Positions 1 through 6,571 of a DNA stretch of 8,453 nucleotides are shown one piece after another. This stretch comes from Spirochaetota bacterium (lineage in GTDB: Bacteria > Spirochaetota > Spirochaetia > B11-G9): positions 1 to 8,453 of the forward strand of contig QNBL01000106.1 in the NCBI GenBank assembly GCA_003641695.1, given 5' to 3'. The notes beneath the pieces were generated by a model. That model worked only from the letters and a program-made list of their open reading frames with translations. It searched no databases and was not told the DNA's origin. Both the position numbers and the translations under genes were made by a program. Positions within the stretch are counted from its first letter, which is position 1. Each line of letters begins with the position of its first letter.

Positions 1-547
1 AATACTTTACTGCCGAAATGACAGCTTCTTTCAATTCGGGGCAGGAATCAACCCTTCTGATCCCTCTACTCCCCATATTATCAACCGGCTTTACCACCAG
101 GGGGAAGTCAAGCCCCCCGCTCAAAACAGAACCTTCGCAGTTATCCATGGTTACCGGGGAATTCAACAACAGATTCCGGGGTACTGCGATTCCTGCATCA
201 TGAAGGACCTTTCTCATAACACCTTTATTACTGGCATTAACAGCAGAGGCCACCGGGATCCCGGGTAGTCCTGCAGCAGCTGCAACACGTGCAACCGTTT
301 CCGAGAAATCCGTACCGGCAGTAAAAACCCCGTCCAGGGAGCCCTTATGTTTGTACTTCAATGCTGTCTCGATCATCCCCCGATGATCCTTAAGATCAAC
401 ATTCTCGAAAAAATCGGCAATTTTTCTCCCGGGGACATCCGGATTACCATCAGCTACTATTACCGTAAGCCCCATACCCTTGGCAAGATTGATTGCAGGT
501 ACCTGCATCGTACCGCCCCCGAGAATCATTATAGTTTTATGAGTCAT
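1..547 (-). CDS. ATP-grasp superfamily enzyme, N-terminal part (runs off left edge)
   Basis: The reading frame is open from an ATG at 547 to the left edge, giving 182 codons of the N-terminus. It starts MTHKTIMILGGGTMQVPAIN, a glycine-rich pre-ATP-grasp (biotin-carboxylase/PurK-like) fold, followed by LTVIVADGNPDVPG (residues 27-40) and GVFTAGTDFSETVARVAAAA (73-92). The segment PLVVKPVDNMGSRGIRRV (149-166) is the nucleotide-binding strand and glycine-rich loop typical of ATP-grasp ligases of the carbamoyl-phosphate-synthase-like type. These enzymes activate a carboxylate as acyl phosphate and join it to an amine or thiol. The catalytic C-terminal part lies outside the window, so the substrate is unknown. 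The start is supported by AAGGAG at 556-561, 8 bases upstream. The gene overlaps the end of the methyltransferase fusion gene by 11 bases, suggesting translational coupling and a shared pathway. Family assignment is firm; specific function is not known. Confidence 0.85.
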   Translation of the reverse strand, partial: MTHKTIMILGGGTMQVPAINLAKGMGLTVIVADGNPDVPGRKIADFFENVDLKDHRGMIETALKYKHKGSLDGVFTAGTDFSETVARVAAAAGLPGIPVASAVNASNKGVMRKVLHDAGIAVPRNLLLNSPVTMDNCEGSVLSGGLDFPLVVKPVDNMGSRGIRRVDSCPELKEAVISAVKY

Positions 548-2303
548 TAAAAATGCTCCTTGTTTTTACAGCATACACTTCAAAGGTATCTCCCAATTTA
601 AATACTTTGCTCATCCAGTTTATAATATGCCGTTTAACTCCCTTTTCAGCCTTGAGCACTCCGTTGAACCGTTCTGGATGATGCCCCGTAGAACGGATTT
701 TTATAATTTCAAAACCGTACATCCTCAGCACTTTCTCAGCTGACAGGGGGTTCCACACAGTATAGTGATCTTCAGGACTGGTTGAAAAGAACACGTTCCT
801 TCTGCTTTTTCCTGTTATACCAGAACTGTTTGGAGTAGAAAAGGCAAAGATACCCCCATCCCTGATTATTTTATTTACTTTTTTAAGAACCAGATCAAGA
901 TTTTCAAAGTGTTCAATAACATACCACATGGTTACGATATCATATTCCAGCTCAATATCCGCTTCTTCAAAAGAGGAGCGAATTACCGGTATTCCAAGCT
1001 TTTGCTCAGTATATTCAGCAGCTTCATCTACCAATTCCAGCCCGGCAGTGTCATATCCGGCATTGCGGGACTCAAGCAGGAAGGGTCCATAGGCACATCC
1101 CACATCAAGAAGACTCCCTTTTTTCATGAAACCGGATATAATGGATAGCCTCGCTTCAGCCATTTTTCTAATAACGGGAAAATCCTCCAGATAAGACCTT
1201 CCGTACTGTTTTTCGTATTCGGAGAAAAAGTAATCCTTTGTGTAGGGATCTCCTTTGGTCTTAAAAGAAACCAGATACTCCATACTGCAGGATCCGCATA
1301 CAAAGAAAGACTTTCCGGGAAACCTTTCTTCCCCCGTTGCCGACCTGCTGCCGCAAGCAGGGCATACAACAGGTTTCGCAGGATTGAGTGAAAGGATATA
1401 TCCGGAGAGCGTAGTTTCAAAACATTCAGCCCCCTTAACCTCCGGGTAACGGATCTTTCCCGGATCCTTAAAAATACTCTGTAGTTTTCTCTTATGTATC
1501 TTTCCAGTACCTGCTTCGGTGAATCCTCCCCTTTTTGAAAGCTCTTTATGGTACGGGGTGGGATTAATAAGAATTACTCTGTTCCCCGCAGCAGCCGCCT
1601 CATAAGCGGTAAGTCCGAAGGAAGTAAATACTGTATCGTATTCAAACAGCAGGTCCTTGAGGCTGTCCGGGCTTTTCAGAAGACGAACCTCTTTGTACAG
1701 GAAATCCCTGTTACCAAAGAGAGGCCCCTGAACGACAGTTATATCCTTAAAAGCAATACCGAGATCAGAGACAAGAAACTGCAGAGTTTTCTCCGTCAAG
1801 TGAGCAGGATCTTCCCCTCCGAAGGAGATAAGGCTCTTCCCGAACCCCCTTGCAGGGGGAATATAGCCAGTCCCTTTCCGGAATTCAGCAGAAGGCAGAT
1901 CAAGAAATCCCGGGCAGAATATATTCGGAGGGCTTCCCTCTGCTGCTGAGGGGAGTGTGTCAATAAGATAGGGGAAGTTCTTCCTCATCTCCCCTCCCTC
2001 ATCAATCCCGATGAGGATCCCCCGTTCAGCCCAGGCTCTAAACTCTGCTCTCAGCGTCTGCCGCTTGTCTACCACTATTAAATCAAATGTTTCAGCAGAG
2101 GGAAAGGTTCCGGTAAATAAAGAATCTTCTTCCACTTTTTCTTTCAGTATCGCGGTAAAGCTCTCTGCCAGGCTGCTGCAGGGCAGATATATCCCGGTAT
2201 TACAGCTTTTAGAGAGTACAGTATAAAGATTAAGCATTCTTTTCAGATGTCCGGTACCATTACCTTCCCTGCAGGAGGGTATAAGTAGAATCCGCTTTGT
2301 CAT
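537..2303 (-). CDS. PseG/SpsG-like glycan domain fused to zinc-ribbon SAM methyltransferase
   Basis: This 588-residue protein has two parts. Residues 1 to about 305 resemble PseG/SpsG and family 28-type GT-B proteins: GTGHLKRML (16-24) matches the GxGHxxR motif whose histidine (here H19) is catalytic in PseG; SFGGEDP (160-166) and SFGLTAYEAAAAGNRVILI (228-246) match the nucleotide-sugar-binding half. Residues 311 to 588 are a class I SAM methyltransferase of the Methyltransf_23 kind, headed by a zinc ribbon (C314, C317, C336, C339), with motif I LLDVGCAYGPFL (398-409), the acidic GLEL (421-424), YDIVTMWYVIEHFENLD (454-470) and GGIFAFSTPN (483-492). The inferred role is hydrolysis or transfer of a UDP/CMP-sugar plus methylation of the same sugar or its acceptor. 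The gene starts 8 bases after the SpsF-like gene stops; no strong ribosome binding site is seen. Domain calls are firm; whether the N-terminal part is a hydrolase or a glycosyltransferase is open. Confidence 0.85.
   Translation of the reverse strand: MTKRILLIPSCREGNGTGHLKRMLNLYTVLSKSCNTGIYLPCSSLAESFTAILKEKVEEDSLFTGTFPSAETFDLIVVDKRQTLRAEFRAWAERGILIGIDEGGEMRKNFPYLIDTLPSAAEGSPPNIFCPGFLDLPSAEFRKGTGYIPPARGFGKSLISFGGEDPAHLTEKTLQFLVSDLGIAFKDITVVQGPLFGNRDFLYKEVRLLKSPDSLKDLLFEYDTVFTSFGLTAYEAAAAGNRVILINPTPYHKELSKRGGFTEAGTGKIHKRKLQSIFKDPGKIRYPEVKGAECFETTLSGYILSLNPAKPVVCPACGSRSATGEERFPGKSFFVCGSCSMEYLVSFKTKGDPYTKDYFFSEYEKQYGRSYLEDFPVIRKMAEARLSIISGFMKKGSLLDVGCAYGPFLLESRNAGYDTAGLELVDEAAEYTEQKLGIPVIRSSFEEADIELEYDIVTMWYVIEHFENLDLVLKKVNKIIRDGGIFAFSTPNSSGITGKSRRNVFFSTSPEDHYTVWNPLSAEKVLRMYGFEIIKIRSTGHHPERFNGVLKAEKGVKRHIINWMSKVFKLGDTFEVYAVKTRSIFNDS
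556..561 (-). promoter_or_regulatory. Ribosome binding site of the ATP-grasp gene
   Basis: AAGGAG on the minus strand lies 8 bases before the ATG at 547, inside the last codons of the preceding gene. It fixes the ATP-grasp start and indicates independent initiation despite the 11-base overlap. Confidence 0.75.
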
Positions 2304-2311
2304 CCTTGAGG

Positions 2312-3007
2312 TTACCCCTTTACAGCTGCGGAACGATTTCTTTTATTTTCTCTTAAATGAGCTGTCAGGGCTTCTATACCGATGGGCACGCCCCGGTAGA
2401 GTTCCATAAAAATACCGGAAAGATAGCGGTAATCATCCTCCGTATCCAGGGTTACCCTGGCTTCAGGGAAATAGCACTCTTTCGGACAGGGCACCCTGTT
2501 AATCAGAAACTCATTCTCCCTGCGGTACAAGTAAGGATTCACATGCTCCCGTTCATACGGATCGGAGGCCTTTTCGGCGGCACAAAGGAGAGCTGAAACC
2601 TTATCCACCTCCACCCCTGTTCCAAGAGGAAGTCCTGTAAAACAACTAAAGTCGGCATCCATTTCTTTGTGAATATCCAGAATTCTCTGTGCCATCCTTC
2701 CGCTTACCAGGGGATTATCCCCTGTTGCCCGGATAATAGTGTTCACACCGTAAAAAACTGCGGCATCCGCATACCTTTTAAGAACATCATTTTTGTCTCC
2801 GCAAAAAACATCAAAACCGCTTTTTTCAGCAAGAGGATAAAGAGCTTTTCTGCTGTCCTCATCAGTAAGAAGAGCAAAAACTCCGGCATCCACCATTTTC
2901 AAGGCAGCCATGGCATGTTCGATTACCGTTCTCCCGCCAAGATCCAGAACAGCTTTCCCCGGAAGCCTGGATGAATCCAAACGAACCTGTAAAAATACCC
3001 CTGTCAT
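2312..3007 (-). CDS. spsF: SpsF-family cytidylyltransferase-like protein
   Basis: This 231-residue protein belongs to the SpsF/acylneuraminate-cytidylyltransferase-like group, which transfers a nucleotide (usually CMP) to a sugar acid or similar compound. The family signature QVRLDSSRLPGKAVLDLGG spans residues 7-25, with the nucleotide-binding loop RLPGK. ATGDNPL (94-100) is the metal-binding GDxPL motif, DPYEREHVNPYLY (149-161) is the conserved REHV segment, and VTLDTEDDYRYL (185-196) is the usual C-terminal acidic motif. Length is normal for the family. I chose the ATG at 3007 because its ATGA overlaps the stop of the glycosyltransferase gene by 4 bases, a standard coupled arrangement. A GTG at 3025 would add six residues but has no upstream ribosome binding site and precedes the conserved start. 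Family is certain; the real sugar substrate cannot be read from the sequence. Confidence 0.88.
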   Translation of the reverse strand: MTGVFLQVRLDSSRLPGKAVLDLGGRTVIEHAMAALKMVDAGVFALLTDEDSRKALYPLAEKSGFDVFCGDKNDVLKRYADAAVFYGVNTIIRATGDNPLVSGRMAQRILDIHKEMDADFSCFTGLPLGTGVEVDKVSALLCAAEKASDPYEREHVNPYLYRRENEFLINRVPCPKECYFPEARVTLDTEDDYRYLSGIFMELYRGVPIGIEALTAHLRENKRNRSAAVKG

Positions 3008-3969
3008 TCCCCTTTTATCTCCCACAGGTCAGTAATTGAAAGGGCATCACAGATAAACCTGTACTTATTAATACCGACCCACTTTTTTACTTCTCTGAAA
3101 TCCTTCAGCGCACCGAAGAAAGGAGATCCCGAACGAAGATAAAACCGGATAACCGCCCAGGAGGACAAGAGAGCAGCATCACCGGTATACCGAAGCGAAA
3201 GGTTTTTAAGATAAAACAGCCTGTAACTGTCATCCGGAGTAGTATCCTCCAGCCCCTCTTCCTCCAGATAAGATACCTTTAAAGATGTGTTGCAGACAAT
3301 CTTTTCTCCCCATAAATGAGCCCTGAAACCGAAGTCCATTTGCTGCCAGTAGCTGGTTTTAATAGTGTGATCGAATCCTCCGGTAAGAAAAAACCTTTTT
3401 TTTTGGTATATCCCGGTATAATCAAAGGGATAGAGGGACTCCATCATACTCGCTGCCGGCATAAGGGAGAGAACCTTCAGCTTTTTTTTATAAAAAGCAG
3501 GAGTTTTTATGGAAGGGATAATCTCAAGTCTGTTATTCTGTAAAACAGGAACCTGACAAAGGACATCTGCCTCTTCCAAAGATTTCAAAAATCTTGGCGA
3601 AAGAACGTACCCGGGTTTCATATCGTTCCATATTACAAGAACGTTTCTACCGGAAGCTTCTTTCATCCCGATATTAATCTGTTCTCCAATGGAAACATCT
3701 TCCTGGAAAAGTAAAAACCGTACTCCCGGAAACCGTCCCGCAAGAGCTTCGATATCATACCCCGGAGCAGCTCCTTCTACAGAAAGGATCTCAATCGGTC
3801 CGAGTTTCTGGAGGGTTTTAAGATAATCTGCTTTAAACGGACGTCCTCCCCTGTTTAGAACAAGAAGGCTCAGCGCCGGGGAGAGAAGCAGGTTCTTGTC
3901 ACTCCGTTTCTCCCCGACAATGGTATAAGGGACCCGGACATTGTTAGAAGTTGTAGGTATAGTACTCAT
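3004..3969 (-). CDS. Family 2-like (GT-A fold) glycosyltransferase
   Basis: This 321-residue protein looks like a divergent family 2 glycosyltransferase. LSLLVLNRGGRPFKADYL (33-50) is the first Rossmann strand and turn. IGEQINIGMKEASGRNVLVI (94-113) is the usual GxxxNxGxxxAxG segment, followed by WNDMKPG (114-120) in the place of the metal-binding DXD motif. GGFDHTIKTSYWQQMDFGFR (197-216) matches the acceptor-site region (GGFD...xDxGxR). A single aspartate stands where DXD is expected, so metal dependence may differ. No signal peptide or membrane segment is evident, so it is probably cytosolic or membrane-associated. The ATG at 3969 is preferred because AGGA sits 6 bases upstream (3976-3979). 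A longer version from 4086 would run 39 more residues wholly inside the upstream gene and has no ribosome binding site. The start overlaps the spiro-SPASM gene by 26 bases. The donor and acceptor are unknown. Confidence 0.75.
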   Translation of the reverse strand: MSTIPTTSNNVRVPYTIVGEKRSDKNLLLSPALSLLVLNRGGRPFKADYLKTLQKLGPIEILSVEGAAPGYDIEALAGRFPGVRFLLFQEDVSIGEQINIGMKEASGRNVLVIWNDMKPGYVLSPRFLKSLEEADVLCQVPVLQNNRLEIIPSIKTPAFYKKKLKVLSLMPAASMMESLYPFDYTGIYQKKRFFLTGGFDHTIKTSYWQQMDFGFRAHLWGEKIVCNTSLKVSYLEEEGLEDTTPDDSYRLFYLKNLSLRYTGDAALLSSWAVIRFYLRSGSPFFGALKDFREVKKWVGINKYRFICDALSITDLWEIKGE

Positions 3970-5455
3970 CACACTTCCTGCAAATTTCAGGATAATCTCT
4001 TTCCAGATGCTTTTGATAAAGGGGCGTTCCTCTTTCCCAGATAACATCAAGTTTCTCTTTAAGAATATTACCCAGAGAAAATTCATTTTTTAGATCTTCT
4101 CTGCACATCTGAACCGTGCCGTCGATGAGAATAGTAAGATCCCTCTTGATATGCCAGCATGGATTTCTCAGTAAAGGAGAAATATCAGTTACCTTTCTGT
4201 CCGGAAGAACTGAGCAGAAATTATCATACTTCTGGATAATTGTATTGATCCCTTTGTCCTTCCATTTTCTGAAAAACTTTTCAAGATACTCCTCGTTGCT
4301 CTTCATCCGGACCGATTGTATGTAGAACCTTTCCCCGAACCCACGTGAAAGATATTCGGCAGCCATTAGAGCCTCCTCCCATCCTTCACCTCTCAAAGTG
4401 CGGTAGCTCTCACTATTCTCCGCATCCAGAGAAAGTATCCAGCTTAATCTTCCATCATCCAGTTCTTTAAGTGCATCCAGGGTCTCTTTCTTCCAACCTA
4501 TCCCGGATGTTTCAATGATCAGAGAAAACTTTTCATAAAAAAGAAGAGCTTCTACGAAGGCAGTAATATCCGGATGGAGGGAAGGTTCTCCCCAGAGAGA
4601 AACACTGAACACCGCGTCATCGCTGTATTCATGAACCTTTGCGAGAATGGTTTTCCAGTCCTTTAGGGACATATAATCGCGGCTGGTTAAAAGATCCTTG
4701 TTTATCCCCGGATAAGGGCAGTACGAGCATGCCTGAGGGCAACCTCCGGAGATCTGCACATTTACAAAAGCCGGTTCCACACGTAAAAGATCACCCCGTG
4801 TCTCAAGAATACCGGTAATGGAGGACTCATCTTTTCCTCCGGCATCGAAAATGCGTTTCATCTGGTTAAAATTACGTTTGGTATCGGCACTCAGGGATAC
4901 CCTCAGCATCCGCTGATCTTTCTCTGAAAGCTCTGTTTCTATATCAAAAAAGTTTATATCCTTTTTTATAACCTCGAAAATCCCGTCCCTGCTAACAGGA
5001 GAACTGCCCTTTTCCGCAAGACGGATAAGAGGAGGGAATATATCGGTCTTTAGTATTTCGGGAGCAAGTCCGTAGGGGAATCCTTCGGCAAAGGTATACG
5101 AGGCAAAGTATTTTTTATGATTTGAGTACATCCTTTCTGTTAAAGAAGGATCAATTAATGGGGTATCACCAAAAAGATAAAAAACATTATCAAACCGTCC
5201 CTTGCCTGTATGCTGCAAAAGAGTTTCCAGTAGCTGAGCCATGCCCGTAAAAGTCTCCTTCACCTGGGTAAAACTGACCCCGGAATTAAGATCCCCGGAA
5301 TCCAGATCCTTTGTGGTAAAAACGAAGAGCGCTTCCACATCCGGCAGTTTTTCCGCTTTTTTTAATAACAGGGAAAAGGCACTTTCCCCTCCTGAAAACT
5401 CTTCGAAGGCGTACTCACTAATATTCAGGGCATTAACAACAACAGCATTCTTCAT
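3944..5455 (-). CDS. Spiro-SPASM-type protein: nucleotidyltransferase-like domain, radical SAM core, SPASM
   Basis: This 503-residue protein has three parts. Residues 1 to about 205 resemble a nucleotidyltransferase (MobA/GlmU-like) with VFYLFGDTPLID (91-102) matching the GDxPL metal site, but the usual N-terminal LAGGxGxRM loop is absent, so this domain may be degenerate. Residues about 230-410 are a radical SAM core: GGCPQACSYCPYPG (237-250) supplies C239, C243 and C246 in the CxxxCxxC motif that holds the 4Fe-4S cluster and SAM, and LWGEPSLHPD (288-297) is the GEP-type motif. Residues about 430-503 carry C433, C451, C492 and C495, as in SPASM domains that bind extra Fe-S clusters. I recognise this architecture as the spirochaete-restricted 'spiro-SPASM' family, whose substrate is unknown to me. 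It starts 21 bases after proB without a clear ribosome binding site. Radical SAM/SPASM assignment is firm; the reaction is not. Confidence 0.87.
   Translation of the reverse strand: MKNAVVVNALNISEYAFEEFSGGESAFSLLLKKAEKLPDVEALFVFTTKDLDSGDLNSGVSFTQVKETFTGMAQLLETLLQHTGKGRFDNVFYLFGDTPLIDPSLTERMYSNHKKYFASYTFAEGFPYGLAPEILKTDIFPPLIRLAEKGSSPVSRDGIFEVIKKDINFFDIETELSEKDQRMLRVSLSADTKRNFNQMKRIFDAGGKDESSITGILETRGDLLRVEPAFVNVQISGGCPQACSYCPYPGINKDLLTSRDYMSLKDWKTILAKVHEYSDDAVFSVSLWGEPSLHPDITAFVEALLFYEKFSLIIETSGIGWKKETLDALKELDDGRLSWILSLDAENSESYRTLRGEGWEEALMAAEYLSRGFGERFYIQSVRMKSNEEYLEKFFRKWKDKGINTIIQKYDNFCSVLPDRKVTDISPLLRNPCWHIKRDLTILIDGTVQMCREDLKNEFSLGNILKEKLDVIWERGTPLYQKHLERDYPEICRKCDEYYTYNF
3976..3979 (-). 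promoter_or_regulatory. Ribosome binding site of the glycosyltransferase gene
   Basis: AGGA on the minus strand, 6 bases before the ATG at 3969, lies within the 3' end of the upstream spiro-SPASM gene. It decides the shorter start over the possible ATG at 4086. Confidence 0.6.
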
Positions 5456-5476
5456 AATGTATAGTATCGACAGGTT

Positions 5477-6571
5477 TTACAAAAAGACAATATCTTCCGG
5501 CCTGGCAATCACATCCCTCCTTCCTGATCCAAGAATTCGCTTAATCTCCTTTGAATGTTTTCCCGCAAGAGATTCCATTTCCGTGCTGGTGAATGAACAA
5601 ACTGCATGGGCAATACCGTTTATTGAAACGACATCACCGGAGTCAAAAACCCCCTCAACAGATACTACCCCCGAAGGAAGCAGACTTTTATGCTTTTTTA
5701 ACGCTTCCACAGCACCGCTGTCTACATTAATCCTGCCCCTGGGTACACTGTTAAGTATCCACCGTGCCCTGGCTGAAATTTTCTCCCCCGGCATGAACAG
5801 AGTCCCCTCCTCCTCTCCGTCTATGATTCTTTCAAGAATATTCTCCTTCTTTCCGTGGGCTATTATTGTTTTACAGCCTGCAGTCCCGGCAATGAGTGCG
5901 GCATTCAGTTTGGTTTTCATTCCCCCTGTGGAAAAGGTGCTCCCTGCTGAACCTGCAAAAGAAAATGTTTCTTCTGTTATCGCTTCCACCGTTTTAATCT
6001 GCCTGGCGGAATTATCCTTTCGTGGATCTGCATTATAAAGACCGTCTATATCGGTAAGGAGAACAAGAAGCTGGGCATCCGCCTTGCTTGCGACCAGGGC
6101 ACTGAGCGAATCATTGTCGCCAAAGGCATTTCCTATCTCTGCAGTTGAGACCGAGTCATTTTCATTTATAATGGGGATTACTCCAAGAGAAAGAAGTGTC
6201 TCTATGGAATTTTTTAAGTTGAGAAAGCTTTTTCTATTATCCAGCACCTCCCGGGTAAGAAGAACCTGAGCTATGGGGATAGCGTACTTTCCGAAAGATT
6301 CACTGTACCGGTGCATAAGCAGCGGCTGCCCTATGGCTGCACATGCCTGCCTCATTTTAATATCGGTAATACTCGACTGCAACCCAAGATGGCTGGCACC
6401 CATTCCAATTGCCCCGGAGGAGACAAGGAGCACCTGAATACCTCTCTTTCTCAAGCCTGAAATTTGGGAAGATATACTCTCAATATACCGGATATCAAGA
6501 GTATTATCCCTGGTAAGGAGGTTTGTCCCGATCTTGACCACAAGCCTCTTTAACGCTTTAAAATTCCTCAT
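5477..6571 (-). CDS. proB: Glutamate 5-kinase
   Basis: ProB phosphorylates the gamma-carboxyl of glutamate with ATP, the first step of proline synthesis in the cytosol. The 364 residues match the normal length and domain order. The amino-acid-kinase domain (1-258) holds VVKIGTN (11-17), VSSGAIGMGAS (50-60), NENDSVS (136-142), FGDNDSLSALV (150-160), TDIDGLYNADPR (173-184) and GGMKTK (216-221). It is followed by a C-terminal PUA domain (about 278-357) with RINVDSGAVEAL (280-291), the full-length type rather than the short kinase-only form. The family is usually feedback-inhibited by proline. The ATG at 6571 is chosen because AAAAGAGA lies just upstream; a TTG at 6586 would add five residues and looks weaker. 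It overlaps the end of proA by 14 bases, so the two are translationally coupled. No proC is seen in the window. Confidence 0.96.
   Translation of the reverse strand: MRNFKALKRLVVKIGTNLLTRDNTLDIRYIESISSQISGLRKRGIQVLLVSSGAIGMGASHLGLQSSITDIKMRQACAAIGQPLLMHRYSESFGKYAIPIAQVLLTREVLDNRKSFLNLKNSIETLLSLGVIPIINENDSVSTAEIGNAFGDNDSLSALVASKADAQLLVLLTDIDGLYNADPRKDNSARQIKTVEAITEETFSFAGSAGSTFSTGGMKTKLNAALIAGTAGCKTIIAHGKKENILERIIDGEEEGTLFMPGEKISARARWILNSVPRGRINVDSGAVEALKKHKSLLPSGVVSVEGVFDSGDVVSINGIAHAVCSFTSTEMESLAGKHSKEIKRILGSGRRDVIARPEDIVFL

Noticed and set aside
1124..1420. 98-codon minus-strand open frame
   Set aside because: Alternative frame inside the zinc-ribbon/methyltransferase junction of the fusion protein; no independent support. 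The continuous 588-codon frame shows there is no frameshift here.
1548..1949. 133-codon plus-strand open frame
   Set aside because: Antisense shadow of the PseG-like domain; no family motifs and no ribosome binding site.
3008..3025. GTG start for the SpsF-like protein at 3025
   Set aside because: It lacks a ribosome binding site; the ATG at 3007 gives the conserved N-terminus and a classic 4-base ATGA overlap.
3970..4086. Longer glycosyltransferase start at 4086
   Set aside because: No ribosome binding site; the extra 39 residues are an out-of-frame reading of the SPASM region, whereas the ATG at 3969 has a good site.
4730..4745. Cysteine-rich motif considered as a ferredoxin-like protein
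   Set aside because: The spacing CxxxCxxC and its place in a 503-residue frame with a GEP motif identify a radical SAM core instead.
5241..6038. 265-codon plus-strand open frame
   Set aside because: It lies antisense to proB and the spiro-SPASM gene, both well-supported by motifs; its translation shows low-complexity serine/proline/leucine composition and no recognisable domain.
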